Positions 32,647-41,060 of a stretch of 64,000 nucleotides of DNA are shown piece after piece. This stretch comes from Mycobacterium sp. Root265. GTDB lineage: Bacteria; Actinomycetota; Actinomycetes; Mycobacteriales; Mycobacteriaceae. The notes below the pieces were generated by a model. That model made no database searches and was not told where the DNA came from. It saw only the letters and a program-made list of their open reading frames with translations. Position 1 is the first letter of the stretch, and every line of letters starts with the position of its first letter. The stretch is from positions 406,847 through 470,846 of the forward strand of contig NZ_LMJA01000012.1 in assembly GCF_001428895.1 (NCBI RefSeq). The letters are read 5' to 3'. Both the position numbers and the translations under genes were made by a program.

Positions 32647-34105
32647 AGATGCTCACCTCGTCTGTGCTGCGGTGCTTGCGTTGAAGGAAGATTGCGGCGC
32701 CGAGCAGTCCGCTGATGCCGTACATCAGCACGCATCCCCATTCGACATACCAGGGTGCCCCGATGTCGCGGGGCCACGAGATGTTGACGATTTGGCCCAG
32801 CAACCACACCGCGGCCAACGCGTTGACGATCAGGCCGCCGGCGGTGCCGAGTGTGAAATGGCCGCCGGCCCACATGCCGCGCAGTCGGGTGACCAGCATG
32901 GCGGCCACGGGCAGCAGGAACGCGATGTAAAAGCCGCCCGTGGACATGGCGATCATCACGTCGTAGAAGCCGATCGACACCGACAGCAACAACACCACAC
33001 AGGTGGCCGCCGCGGTGAGGGAAAGTGCGTTGCGGGGCAGAGCATCTCGCCGGGATAGTTTGATGAGGTGTGCCGAGCCCGGCAGTGATTTCCTGACGGC
33101 CAGGGCGTGCACCGTGCGAGACAACGCGCTGCTCACGGCGGCGATGCCGGCGGTGAACCCGATGCAGACGATCACCGACATCGGTACCACCACTGCAGGC
33201 CCAAGGTTGCCGGCCAGGGCAGCCAGGATGGCGTCGTCGACGCCTCCGGAAGCCGCGGCGTCGAGATCCGGGATCGCCAGGATCAACGCGAGTCCGGCGT
33301 ACATGACGGTCGCTGCCACCAGGATCAGGGACGCGATCTGCGCCAACGGCACATTGCGTTCGGGCCGTTTGACTTCGGCAGCCAGGTCACCGGCGCTCTC
33401 AAATCCAATGAATGCCCACCCGACGATGGCCACCGCGGCCAGGAATGGCCCGAGCGCAAACGCTGCGCCACCATCCTGAAACCCATCGAGCAACACCGAG
33501 AAATCGTTCTGGCGATGAAACAGCAGCAAGATGGTGCCGACGACGAGACTCGCGATGACCTCACAGGCGATCGACAGCACAATGAAGACTTTGAGGATCC
33601 GCCGATTGAGCACATTGACCAGGGTGGCGATGAGCGTGAAGGCGATCGCGAACGCCACCCGCGTCTGTGCGTCCGGGTCGGCGAAGCCGAAGATGGCGGC
33701 AGCGAACACGCTGGCCGAGAAGGCCGCCGCGGCGTTGAGCGTGATCAACGTACAGACGTAGACCCAGCCGGTGAGCCAGGCGTACCGGTCCCCGACCAAA
33801 CGTCGAGACCACGCGTATACGCCACCTTCTTCGGGCCACTTGCTGGACAACTCACCAAAGATCAGTGCCACCAGCAGCTGGCCACCGAGCACCACGACGA
33901 AGGCCCACCAGAATGAAGGCCCTGCGGTCAGCAGTCCGAGGTTGAAGATCGCGTACAGCGCGATGATCGGCGAGATGAAGGCGAACGCCACAGCGAACAC
34001 CGAACCGAGGGTGAAGTCTCGTCGCCCGTCTTCCGCGGCGAAGTAATCGCCCCCGGTGGTAGGCGCGGGAGGGGCAACTAACCCCACATCCAGATTATTG
34101 GTCAC
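32639..34105 (-). CDS. APC-superfamily amino acid/amine permease
   Basis: A 488-residue permease with about 12 membrane spans. It has the APC opening (FAVAFAFISPIIALYAIF), the FGELSSKWPEEGGVYAWSRR loop and GFESAGDLAAEVKRPER. It would import an amino acid or related amine across the inner membrane by coupling to an ion gradient. The start is a GTG at 34105. It is divergent from a TetR gene at 34198 and leads a two-gene operon with the cysteine hydrolase. Confidence 0.88.
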   Translation of the reverse strand: MTNNLDVGLVAPPAPTTGGDYFAAEDGRRDFTLGSVFAVAFAFISPIIALYAIFNLGLLTAGPSFWWAFVVVLGGQLLVALIFGELSSKWPEEGGVYAWSRRLVGDRYAWLTGWVYVCTLITLNAAAAFSASVFAAAIFGFADPDAQTRVAFAIAFTLIATLVNVLNRRILKVFIVLSIACEVIASLVVGTILLLFHRQNDFSVLLDGFQDGGAAFALGPFLAAVAIVGWAFIGFESAGDLAAEVKRPERNVPLAQIASLILVAATVMYAGLALILAIPDLDAAASGGVDDAILAALAGNLGPAVVVPMSVIVCIGFTAGIAAVSSALSRTVHALAVRKSLPGSAHLIKLSRRDALPRNALSLTAAATCVVLLLSVSIGFYDVMIAMSTGGFYIAFLLPVAAMLVTRLRGMWAGGHFTLGTAGGLIVNALAAVWLLGQIVNISWPRDIGAPWYVEWGCVLMYGISGLLGAAIFLQRKHRSTDEVSIYA

Positions 34106-34165
34106 ACGACCTATAAAAGGATACTAGGAATTCGCCGTGATGATCCTCGCGTTACGTCCACGTTC

Positions 34166-34182
34166 CCTGCGTTAACGGCAGG
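34166..34182. promoter_or_regulatory. Inverted repeat in the permease/TetR divergent promoter
   Basis: Arms CCTGC and GCAGG flank GTTAACG, which itself contains the palindrome GTTAAC. It lies 16 bases before the TetR start and 60 from the permease start, and could be the TetR operator. The arms are short, so this is tentative. Confidence 0.35.
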
Positions 34183-34197
34183 TAAGGGCAACTCGCG

Positions 34198-34896
34198 GTG
34201 TGCCACGATAAGGGCGTGCAGGGACGTGGACGGCCCCGATCGGCAAGCCCAACTCGGCAGGGGCGCAACACTCGCGCCGAGATACTGGATGCGGCAGCAG
34301 AATTGATCACTACGCAAGGTTTCGGCCCCACCACCACCCGGCAGATCGCCGAAGCAGTCGGGGTGCGCCAGAACGTCCTCTACCACCACTTCGGATCCAA
34401 GGAACAGATCCTGGGCAGCCTCCTGGAAGCTCTCGTGCGTCCGGCTCTCGAGGCTGCCGAGGTACTCGCAGACGTCCAGGCGCATACCGAGGATCAGGCT
34501 GCCGCGCGCCTCTACGCACTGGCCTATTACGACGCGAATGTCCTGGCAACGTGGCGCTGGAATCTGGGTGTGCTGTTCGCTCTGCCCGAAGCACATTCTG
34601 CGGTCTTCGATCCCGCCCATCGGATGCGAGCGCAGCTCCGGCAGCGCTACCTTGAGTTCACCGAGTCAGTGGCCGCTCACACTGGAGTGGCCATCGTGGC
34701 CGATCATTCGTTTCGACTCGTCGAGTCGGTCGCGGCCATTCGCGCCGACGGACAACTGAGCGCCGACACCCCGCACGAGCTGGCGCTGGGCTGTTTACGC
34801 CTGGCGGGCCGACTCAACAAATTGACAACAGTTACCGGGCAGGCGAGCACGCTGTTGAAGTCCTTGAGCGCCCTATCGGCTCCAGAACTGCGGTGA
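34198..34896 (+). CDS. TetR family regulator
   Basis: A 232-residue TetR protein with the helix-turn-helix at about 46-66 (TTRQIAEAVGVRQNVLYHHF, then GSKEQIL). The start is the GTG at 34198; a GTG at 34216 is also possible. It is divergent from the permease-hydrolase operon and probably controls it in response to the imported compound. The C-terminal domain has no recognisable ligand pocket motif. Confidence 0.88.
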   Translation: MCHDKGVQGRGRPRSASPTRQGRNTRAEILDAAAELITTQGFGPTTTRQIAEAVGVRQNVLYHHFGSKEQILGSLLEALVRPALEAAEVLADVQAHTEDQAAARLYALAYYDANVLATWRWNLGVLFALPEAHSAVFDPAHRMRAQLRQRYLEFTESVAAHTGVAIVADHSFRLVESVAAIRADGQLSADTPHELALGCLRLAGRLNKLTTVTGQASTLLKSLSALSAPELR

Positions 34897-35017
34897 GTAC
34901 CCCTACTCCTCTCTGAATCCGCCTTGGACAACAGAAGACGTTCCGAACCGGGATAAAACACGGAGATGCGGACCCTTCCTCGCGCCTGATGCCTGGCGGA
35001 CAAGGTCGACACCTACC

Positions 35018-35599
35018 TCAGTCGCCTCGAGCCGTGAACTGCTCGACGAGCAACTGAAGTCGCAGGGTGTCGTTGCCCGGGCGTAATCGGTCGGCACGGC
35101 TGAGGGTGACCAGGCCGTGCAGAGCCGCCCATAACACCTCAGTGAGCGCGTCGGTGTCCCGTTCATCAGCGACGAGGCCCACCACGCGGTGCAACTCGGC
35201 GAAGGCTGCGGTCAGCTGCGGCGGAACGTCCTGGGCGCCGAAGCGCAAGGATGTCGCGCGGGTGAACATTGCGTCATAGACCGCTGGATTCTGGCGGGCG
35301 AAGTCGAGATAGGCGTGCGCGACGCGGGTCAGCGCGTCAACGGCCGAACCCCGATCAGAGCAGGCAGCCCCCATTGCCTCGGCGAGCTCGCCGAAGCCAT
35401 CGACGGCGACCGCATCAGCAATCTGGTCCATGCCGCTGAAATGCTTGTACAACACCGGCTGGCTGTACTCGATCTCATTGGACAGCCGACGCGTCGTCAC
35501 AGCATCCCAGCCTTCGGCCTCGGCCACTCTGCGTGCGGTGGTGACGATCAGGCGCCGCCGGGCGGTCCGCTCACGCTCTCGGCGGTCGTCGATAGCCAC
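35018..35599 (-). CDS. TetR family regulator
   Basis: A 193-residue TetR protein with the helix-turn-helix at about 40-60 (TRRLSNEIEYSQPVLYKHFS, then GMDQIADAV). The start is a GTG at 35599. It is divergent from two small membrane-protein genes, and the shared promoter holds three similarly spaced TAGC-NNN-GCTA-like sites. I infer that it represses those genes and itself. Confidence 0.9.
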   Translation of the reverse strand: MAIDDRRERERTARRRLIVTTARRVAEAEGWDAVTTRRLSNEIEYSQPVLYKHFSGMDQIADAVAVDGFGELAEAMGAACSDRGSAVDALTRVAHAYLDFARQNPAVYDAMFTRATSLRFGAQDVPPQLTAAFAELHRVVGLVADERDTDALTEVLWAALHGLVTLSRADRLRPGNDTLRLQLLVEQFTARGD

Positions 35600-35608
35600 A
35601 CGTCACGT

Positions 35609-35671
35609 TAGCACTGATATGCATCCTAGCGCTGCTATTGACGGCGATCTGGCGGGGGGTTAGCGTTGCTA
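35609..35671. promoter_or_regulatory. Three tandem operator-like sites (TAGC-N3-GMTA)
   Basis: TAGCACTGATA at 35609-35619, TAGCGCTGCTA at 35627-35637 and TAGCGTTGCTA at 35661-35671. Their starts are 18 and 34 bases apart. They fill the gap between the leftward TetR gene (35599) and the rightward gene (35700). Confidence 0.6.
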
Positions 35672-35699
35672 GCAGTTGTGGACCGACAGGAGTGACAAC

Positions 35700-36176
35700 A
35701 TGGCCCTGGATCTCATCAGCCGAACCGCGGTATTGATCGCGGTGCTGTCCACCGCGGTGGTCTACGGCACCGACGTGTTCTGCGCGATGGTGCTGCGACC
35801 GGCCTTGGCGGCCATCGACGACGCCGCCCGCGTCACGATCACCGGACACGTGCACCGCTACGGTGACCGGCGCATGCCGGTGCCTGGTGCGCTCGGACTC
35901 CTCGCCACCGCGGTGGCCACGGGCGTGGCAACCGCAACCGCTCACTGGGCACAAGCCATCGCCGCGGGCGTCGCACTGGTTCTGCTGGCGATGTGGCTCG
36001 TGCTCTACACGCGACTGAGCGCACCGATCATTCGACAGCTCACTGCAGCCGCCGACGACGGCCGCACGCTCCCCGACGGGCGTGCGCTGCAAGCGAAGTG
36101 GGACTCGATCATCGGCGCCCGCGCCGGCCTGCAGGGGCTGGCAGTAGCGGCCCTATGCGTGGCGCTGATGACCTGA
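35700..36176 (+). CDS. DUF1772-family membrane protein
   Basis: A 158-residue protein with about four membrane spans: an N-terminal span (LISRTAVLIAVLSTAVVYG), then VYGTDVFCAMVLRPAL, two central spans and a C-terminal span (LQGLAVAALCVALM). The internal RYGDRRMPVPGALG loop is typical of DUF1772 proteins, some of which are linked to anthrone oxygenation. CAGGAG precedes the ATG at 35700. It is the first gene after the triple operator. Confidence 0.75.
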   Translation: MALDLISRTAVLIAVLSTAVVYGTDVFCAMVLRPALAAIDDAARVTITGHVHRYGDRRMPVPGALGLLATAVATGVATATAHWAQAIAAGVALVLLAMWLVLYTRLSAPIIRQLTAAADDGRTLPDGRALQAKWDSIIGARAGLQGLAVAALCVALMT

Positions 36177-36232
36177 CGCCACCATCACCGACGCCATCGA
36201 AACCCGCCGCTCACCGAGCAGGAGTACTCGAC

Positions 36233-36616
36233 ATGACCACCCTCACGACCATCGCCTACACGCTCGCCGGACTCATCGCCGCGGCCATCATCGCCATCGG
36301 CGCACGATTCCTTCTCGCCCCACGTGCCGCGGCCGCCGGCTACGGCCTACAACCCGATCCCGCGCAGCCGTCTTTAAACGCCTACGCGAGCATCAAAGGC
36401 GTTCGCGACATCGCATCAGGGCTTTTCGTCATCATCCTCATAGCCGTGGGCCAAACACACACTCTGGGTTGGATCATCCTGGCTGCCACCATCATCCCGC
36501 TCGCCGACACCGCCATCGTGCTACGCCACGGCGGTCCCAGATCCATCGCCTGGGGAATCCACGGCGCCACCGCCGCCACCATGCTCATCACCGCCGCGCT
36601 CCTGCTCGCCGCCTGA
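36233..36616 (+). CDS. DUF4267-family membrane protein
   Basis: A 127-residue protein with four predicted membrane spans (LAGLIAAAIIAIGARFLL; GLFVIILIAVG; GWIILAATIIPLADTAIV; GATAATMLITAALLLA). The YASIKGVRDIASGLF segment is the DUF4267 signature. GCAGGAG precedes the ATG. It follows the DUF1772 gene by 56 bases and is probably in the same TetR-controlled operon. Function unknown. Confidence 0.78.
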   Translation: MTTLTTIAYTLAGLIAAAIIAIGARFLLAPRAAAAGYGLQPDPAQPSLNAYASIKGVRDIASGLFVIILIAVGQTHTLGWIILAATIIPLADTAIVLRHGGPRSIAWGIHGATAATMLITAALLLAA

Positions 36617-36759
36617 GCGACAGCGCCACCTTGCGCCTACTGGACCGTCCAAGCTCCAAGCGTTGGGCGGCATATTTGAGATGAGCTCCCGCGCCACTGG
36701 TCCAATCAGCCCACGCCGAGCGACCAGCCCGCGATGTAACGCCTGCTACATTTTCACAT

Positions 36760-37305
36760 GTGACACAGGACGCGGCGCCTTGGTTGGTCTTGGTCGTGCG
36801 GATGCCCGCCGAGCCGTCGCGGCATCGGGTAGCGGTGTGGCGTGAGCTGCGGCGGGCCGGGGCCATTCTGTTGGGCCAGGGGGTATGGGCGGTGCCCGAC
36901 GCCCCGGTTTTCGCCGCCGGGATCGCACGAACCGTGGAACTAGCCGAACGCGGCGCCGGCGAGGTGATGGTCCTGTCCGCAGCCGGCCGCAATGAAGCCG
37001 ACGCTGATCGACTCGAGGCCCTCTTCACCGCTGAGCGGAGCGAGGAGTGGTCCGAGTTCATCTCGGACTGTGCCACTTTCGACGCCGAGATCACCAAGGA
37101 GATCCGGATCGCGAAGTTCACGATCGCGGAACTGGAAGAAGAAGAACACAGCCTGGAGCGGCTGCGTCGCTGGCACCGTGAGCTCACGGCGCGTGACGTG
37201 TTCGGTGCCGCCCAGGCGGACGAGGCCGACCAGCAGTTGAAACAGTGCGCCGAGCGGCTCACCGACTACACCGAGCGCGTGTTCAACGCGCTACACCAGC
37301 TATGA
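36760..37305 (+). CDS. chrB: ChrB-type chromate-resistance regulator domain protein
   Basis: A 181-residue protein matching the N-terminal domain of ChrB: WLVLVVRMPAEPSRHRVAVWRELRRAGA split over a strand and helix, then GVWAVPDAPVF. Standard ChrB proteins are longer and carry a second domain, so this is the short form. The start is a GTG at 36760; a TACATT hexamer at 36747-36752 suggests a leaderless mRNA. It is followed 22 bases later by an MFS transporter instead of the chromate pump ChrA. It may sense an oxyanion or other toxic compound and govern the transporter. Confidence 0.75.
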   Translation: MTQDAAPWLVLVVRMPAEPSRHRVAVWRELRRAGAILLGQGVWAVPDAPVFAAGIARTVELAERGAGEVMVLSAAGRNEADADRLEALFTAERSEEWSEFISDCATFDAEITKEIRIAKFTIAELEEEEHSLERLRRWHRELTARDVFGAAQADEADQQLKQCAERLTDYTERVFNALHQL

Positions 37306-37327
37306 CCCCCGCCTCGGGAAGGAGCCG

Positions 37328-38650
37328 ATGAGCACGTCAGCACCCACCGGCACTGACCCAGAGGGAACTCGGCGCCAGTTGATGCCGCTGTACGCGGCGG
37401 GGTTCGTCACCGCGTTCGGCGCGCACAGCATCGCCGCCGGCCTCGGCGGCTATACCCACGGAACACACACATCGCTGCTCACCTTGGGCCTTCTGCTGGC
37501 TGTCTACGACGGTGCCGAAGTCCTGCTCAAGCCGGTGTTCGGGTCCTTGGCCGACCGCGTCGGCGCCCGCCCGGTCCTGCTCGGCGGGCTGCTCGCTTTC
37601 GCGGCGGCGTCCGCTGCGTTCGTCATCGCCGGCGATCCTGCATGGTTGGGCGTGACCCGATTCGCGCAGGGCGCGGCCGCAGCGGCGTTCTCCCCCGCGG
37701 CCGGGGTGTTGGTGTCGCGGCTGACCGCGCCGGGTGCCCAAGGTCGCGGCTTCGGCCGCTATGGCGCCTGGAAAGGATTCGGCTACACCCTGGGGCCGGT
37801 GTTGGGTGGGGTGCTGATCACGCTGCACGGCTACACCCTGCTGTTCGCGACGCTGACCACCCTGGCAGTAGCGGTTTCGGTGTGGGTACTGCTGGTGGTG
37901 CCGGGCGTGGCACCGCTACCGCGGACCCGCCAAACGGTGGTCGACCTGGGCCGCCGACTTGTGAACCCAGGCTTTCTGCGCCCGACCCTCGCACTGGCCG
38001 CGGCCACCGCAGCACTATCGGTAGGTGTCGGCTTCTTGCCGGTGGTCGGTGCTGATCGCGGGCTCAGCCCACTTCTCACCGGGATCGTCGTGTCGGTGCT
38101 GGCAGCGGCGACCGCTGTGGTCCAGCCTCGGGTGGGGCGCGTGCGCGACGAGGGCCGTGTCCGGGACCGCACCGGGTTGGCTGTGGGCCTGTTGCTTGCC
38201 GCCGCAGGTTGTGGGGCGGTGTCGATACCGGGGATCACCGGCCTTGTCTTGGCCGCTGTCCTGATCGGGACTGGGGTGGGTGTTGTCACCCCGATCGGGT
38301 TCGCCTCTCTCGCCGCGGGCACCCCCATTGATCGGCTCGGCCAAACCATGGGATCCGCCGAGGTGGGCCGCGAACTCGGAGATGCCGGCGGGCCGGTCCT
38401 GGTGGGCGCCCTCGCTGCCGCCGCCACCCTGACCCCGGCGCTACTGGCGTTCGCCGCAGTGCTGGCCGCCACGGCGGCGCTCACCGCAGTACCGGCCGCA
38501 AACCGTCACGACGACACTGGCATGGACCCCAGCACAAAACCTGAGCACCGGCCACGCGGAGGATCTGCCGCGCGGAAACTCCCTAATTATCCACCCGCAC
38601 TCAGGGCTTGGCAGATAGATCCGTGTCGCCAACAATCTGCGAAAAGCTAA
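37328..38650 (+). CDS. Major facilitator superfamily efflux transporter
   Basis: A 440-residue MFS protein with 12 membrane spans between residues 18 and 395. It has the A motif GSLADRVGARPVLLGG between spans 2 and 3. The final 45 residues after the last span are charged and non-homologous in character. GGAAGGAG precedes the ATG. Coupled to the ChrB-like gene, it probably exports the compound that ChrB senses. Confidence 0.88.
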   Translation: MSTSAPTGTDPEGTRRQLMPLYAAGFVTAFGAHSIAAGLGGYTHGTHTSLLTLGLLLAVYDGAEVLLKPVFGSLADRVGARPVLLGGLLAFAAASAAFVIAGDPAWLGVTRFAQGAAAAAFSPAAGVLVSRLTAPGAQGRGFGRYGAWKGFGYTLGPVLGGVLITLHGYTLLFATLTTLAVAVSVWVLLVVPGVAPLPRTRQTVVDLGRRLVNPGFLRPTLALAAATAALSVGVGFLPVVGADRGLSPLLTGIVVSVLAAATAVVQPRVGRVRDEGRVRDRTGLAVGLLLAAAGCGAVSIPGITGLVLAAVLIGTGVGVVTPIGFASLAAGTPIDRLGQTMGSAEVGRELGDAGGPVLVGALAAAATLTPALLAFAAVLAATAALTAVPAANRHDDTGMDPSTKPEHRPRGGSAARKLPNYPPALRAWQIDPCRQQSAKS

Positions 38651-39138
38651 GCGCCGCAGCATGTCGGCGGTGACGATGCTCGGCACTGATTTCACAACAC
38701 GCGATACGGCAGCAGCACAACATTGAATGCAGTTCCATCGTGTCGGTCGTTCTCCGGGCGGTCGTGGCCGCAGACGAGTTAGCTGGGAGCTTGGTGGGTT
38801 GTTCGCCTGCGCCGGCGCGTACACCCCGCATTCCGCCACGGTCGCATCATGCCGAATACTACGTCAAACACCCAGACACATAGTCACCATTTCTATTTCC
38901 AAACGACATCACTACGGTGATCCAACGGTCGCAATCGACACCACAGGATATGGAAGTGTTTGCTATCACGGTCGGGTGGGCATTGCAGCTAAATCACTGC
39001 CTCACCGGAAGCGGTCGTTGAGATGGAAGGAGTGTAGGTGCGAGCTCCCAGGAGAGGGCAACTTGTCTGCGCTGCGCGCGGCGCCACGTCGACCGCCACG
39101 CTGGGCGGTCTCGCCGTGCCTGCCCCAGAATCTGACCG
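38651..39138. other. Intergenic region upstream of the GAF gene, with a possible short leader frame
   Basis: About 490 bases with no recognisable full-length gene; 38860-38990 is AT-richer than its surroundings. A GTG at 39038 preceded by GGAAGGAG opens a 40-codon frame (stop 39158-39160) that overlaps the start of the GAF gene. It could be a translated leader peptide or chance. Confidence 0.4.
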
Positions 39139-39648
39139 GTGGCGACGATGCCACATGTAGCCGGCTATCAGGAGCGTATTCGAGACGTGATGTCGGAGCT
39201 TGCCGCCGTGGCAGACGTTGCGGTTCCGGTCGAGCTACGCCTCGCCGCCGTCACCAACGCGACCGTGGCACTTCTTCGTGGAGCAACGAGCGCTGATGTC
39301 ATGCTCATCAACGGCGAGCGTTACCGCACAATCGGTTCCACCTCCGACGATACGGCGGAGCTGAATACCATCCAGATGCGTTACGGCCAAGGTCCATGCC
39401 TGGACGCGGCGTTTGACCACGGGGTCATCCGTGTGACGGACCTATCGGACGAGCCGCAGTGGCCGGAATTCGCCAAAGCTGCGCTGCGCCACGGTGTACG
39501 CAGCGTGATGACCTTTCGCCTATACCGATGCCACAACCGCGGCGGAGCACTCAACGTCTACGGATTCGCGGCAGGTGCATTCAATGTCGATGACGAGGCG
39601 CTCGGTGCCGTGCTCGCCGCCCATGCAGCCATCCTGCTGGCGCGATAG
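39139..39648 (+). CDS. GAF-domain protein lacking an ANTAR domain
   Basis: A 169-residue protein made of a single GAF domain (about 30-168): ATVALLRGATSADVMLING, MRYGQGPCLDAAFDHG, VRSVMTFRLY, and DDEALGAVLAAHAAILLAR. In relatives an ANTAR domain usually follows directly; here a stop comes at that point. It may sense a small molecule but needs a partner for output. The start is the GTG at 39139 or the ATG at 39148, neither with a clear ribosome site except through the overlapping short upstream frame. Confidence 0.8.
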   Translation: MATMPHVAGYQERIRDVMSELAAVADVAVPVELRLAAVTNATVALLRGATSADVMLINGERYRTIGSTSDDTAELNTIQMRYGQGPCLDAAFDHGVIRVTDLSDEPQWPEFAKAALRHGVRSVMTFRLYRCHNRGGALNVYGFAAGAFNVDDEALGAVLAAHAAILLAR

Positions 39649-39930
39649 CAGCTCACGCTGCTCGTCCTGTCGCAGGCGTCTCGTAGTAGCCGTCATCGTC
39701 GAAACGGGGCTGCTGCCAAGCAATTGTCGACATCGGAACCGGGACTGACCGCTACGCCGCCGACAGAGAGTTCGCCGTATTGCTGGACCAGGCAAGCGCA
39801 CCGGACCCCAGGGCTCTCAACGATCTGGTTCTGCAGGAAACCACAGCTGCCTGGACCACGCCTGAGCGTAGGTCGGAGAGATGCGGCGATTTCCGACACC
39901 GAAAAGCCGTCGCCGGATAGGTTCGACCTC

Positions 39931-40383
39931 GTGGCCCTGTCCCCGGACATCGTCGGCATGACGTACCGATACCCCGACTACTACGAGGTGGGACGCGAGA
40001 AGATCCGCGAGTACGCCACCGCCGTCAAGAACGAAGACGGCGCGTACTTCGATGACGATGCCGCGCAGGCGCTGGGCCACGACGCGATCCTGGCGCCGCT
40101 GACCTTCGTCGCGATCTTCGGTCTACAGGCACAACTCGCCTTCTTCGAGCACCTGAACATCGCGATCACGGACGAAAAGATCGTCCAGGTCGAACAGGGA
40201 CTCAAACTGCTACAACCGATACGAGCCGGTGACCGGCTGTACTGCTACATCCGCCTCGACTCATTACGACAGTCCTACGGTGCGGACGTCCTGACAATCA
40301 GAAGCCGCATCACCAACCAGCACGGCCACACGGTGCAGGAGGACTACACCGTCCTGGCCGGCCGCTCCGAGGCGACCGGCTGA
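39931..40383 (+). CDS. HadA-like (3R)-hydroxyacyl-ACP dehydratase subunit
   Basis: A 150-residue hot-dog-fold protein closely resembling the mycobacterial HadA subunit: LSPDIVGMTYRYPDYYEVGREKIREYA at the start (broken here by helix breaks), APLTFVAIFGLQAQ, then VEQGLKLLQPIRAGDRLYC. HadA is the substrate-binding half; the catalytic His/Asp lie in HadB, and no HadB partner is next to it. The start is a GTG at 39931, giving the family-like opening MALSPDIVG. This looks like an orphan paralogue, either using a HadB from elsewhere or serving another dehydration. Confidence 0.85.
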   Translation: MALSPDIVGMTYRYPDYYEVGREKIREYATAVKNEDGAYFDDDAAQALGHDAILAPLTFVAIFGLQAQLAFFEHLNIAITDEKIVQVEQGLKLLQPIRAGDRLYCYIRLDSLRQSYGADVLTIRSRITNQHGHTVQEDYTVLAGRSEATG

Positions 40384-40717
40384 CTGCCCGCAGCGTTCCT
40401 GGCGGTGCGACGTGTGACATCCATGAGCATCGGACGAGGCAAGAAACTGTCTCTACGAATGCAGGCGGAGGCTGCACACGCAGCGATGGGGTCGAAAGCT
40501 TCGGTACACAAGCAAGTCGCAATGCGGACGTGGACAGCAGCGGTTCGGCGGGATCGGCGGACGCTCGAATGGATAGGGCCACCTCGCGTCGTGGCTCTGG
40601 GCTGGATGAAGCCAGATCAGTCTTCAGACCATCTAGCTCCGCCAATGCACGCAGAAAGCACTGAAGCGACCGTAGTTCTAGGTTTTGTAGTTTGTGGCGG
40701 AGGCCAATCCGGGTATC

Positions 40718-40796
40718 GCGATGCAGGATTCCTCGCGAAATCGCACGGCTCAGTGTCCGAATGACATGGCATTTCCCATAACCGCTCGGTGTCCCC
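40718..40796 (+). repeat. Direct repeat A, partner of repeat B at 50504
   Basis: Begins GCGATGCAGGATTCC, contains CGCGAAAT and ACCGC, and ends CGGTGTCCC. By eye about 60 of 78 positions match repeat B, almost without gaps. The two copies lie on the same strand and bracket the mce/TetR/isomerase-like unit. Confidence 0.65.
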
Positions 40797-40902
40797 AGAG
40801 CGTAAAGAGGGTGGGGACTGGTCATGTTCGACCACTACAGCGGCATTGCGTCCAGGAATGTTTACCGCCGGGCGCTAAGAGCGCGGACCCTTGCCTTCAT
40901 AA

Positions 40903-40918
40903 CATGGCGTGTGCCATG
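40903..40918. promoter_or_regulatory. Operator-like palindrome upstream of mceA
   Basis: Reads CATGGCGTGTGCCATG, a 7-2-7 inverted repeat with one mismatch. It sits in a 32-base segment (from CCTTGC to CATGCT) of which 28 bases match the segment upstream of the isomerase-like gene at 49345-49376. It probably binds the TetR at 48638-49237. Confidence 0.65.
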
Positions 40919-41060
40919 CTTCCAGCGTGCCTGTACAGCCCGCCTCCGCCATGGATGCACTCACCGCGGACCTTGCCGGGCGGGCGTCGCATACTGCGGG
41001 CGGCCGGGCATTTATGGCTCATGTAGCAGAACTTTCACTCTGAATGCTCTGGTACAGAAC

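Larger units (their letters stand above)
40384..41060. other. Upstream region of the mce operon
   Basis: About 680 bases with no convincing gene and, notably, no yrbEA/yrbEB. It holds direct repeat A (40718-40796) and the palindrome at 40903-40918 within a possible promoter (TTGCCT at 40891-40896). The long leader to mceA at 41061 has no other structure I can support. Confidence 0.6.

Noticed and set aside
40310-40825. Leftward frame across repeat A with a peptide resembling that read through repeat B (AISRGILHR)
   Set aside because: The peptide likeness follows from the gap-free DNA repeat; codon usage and the rest of both frames do not look coding, though a decayed gene fragment is not excluded.
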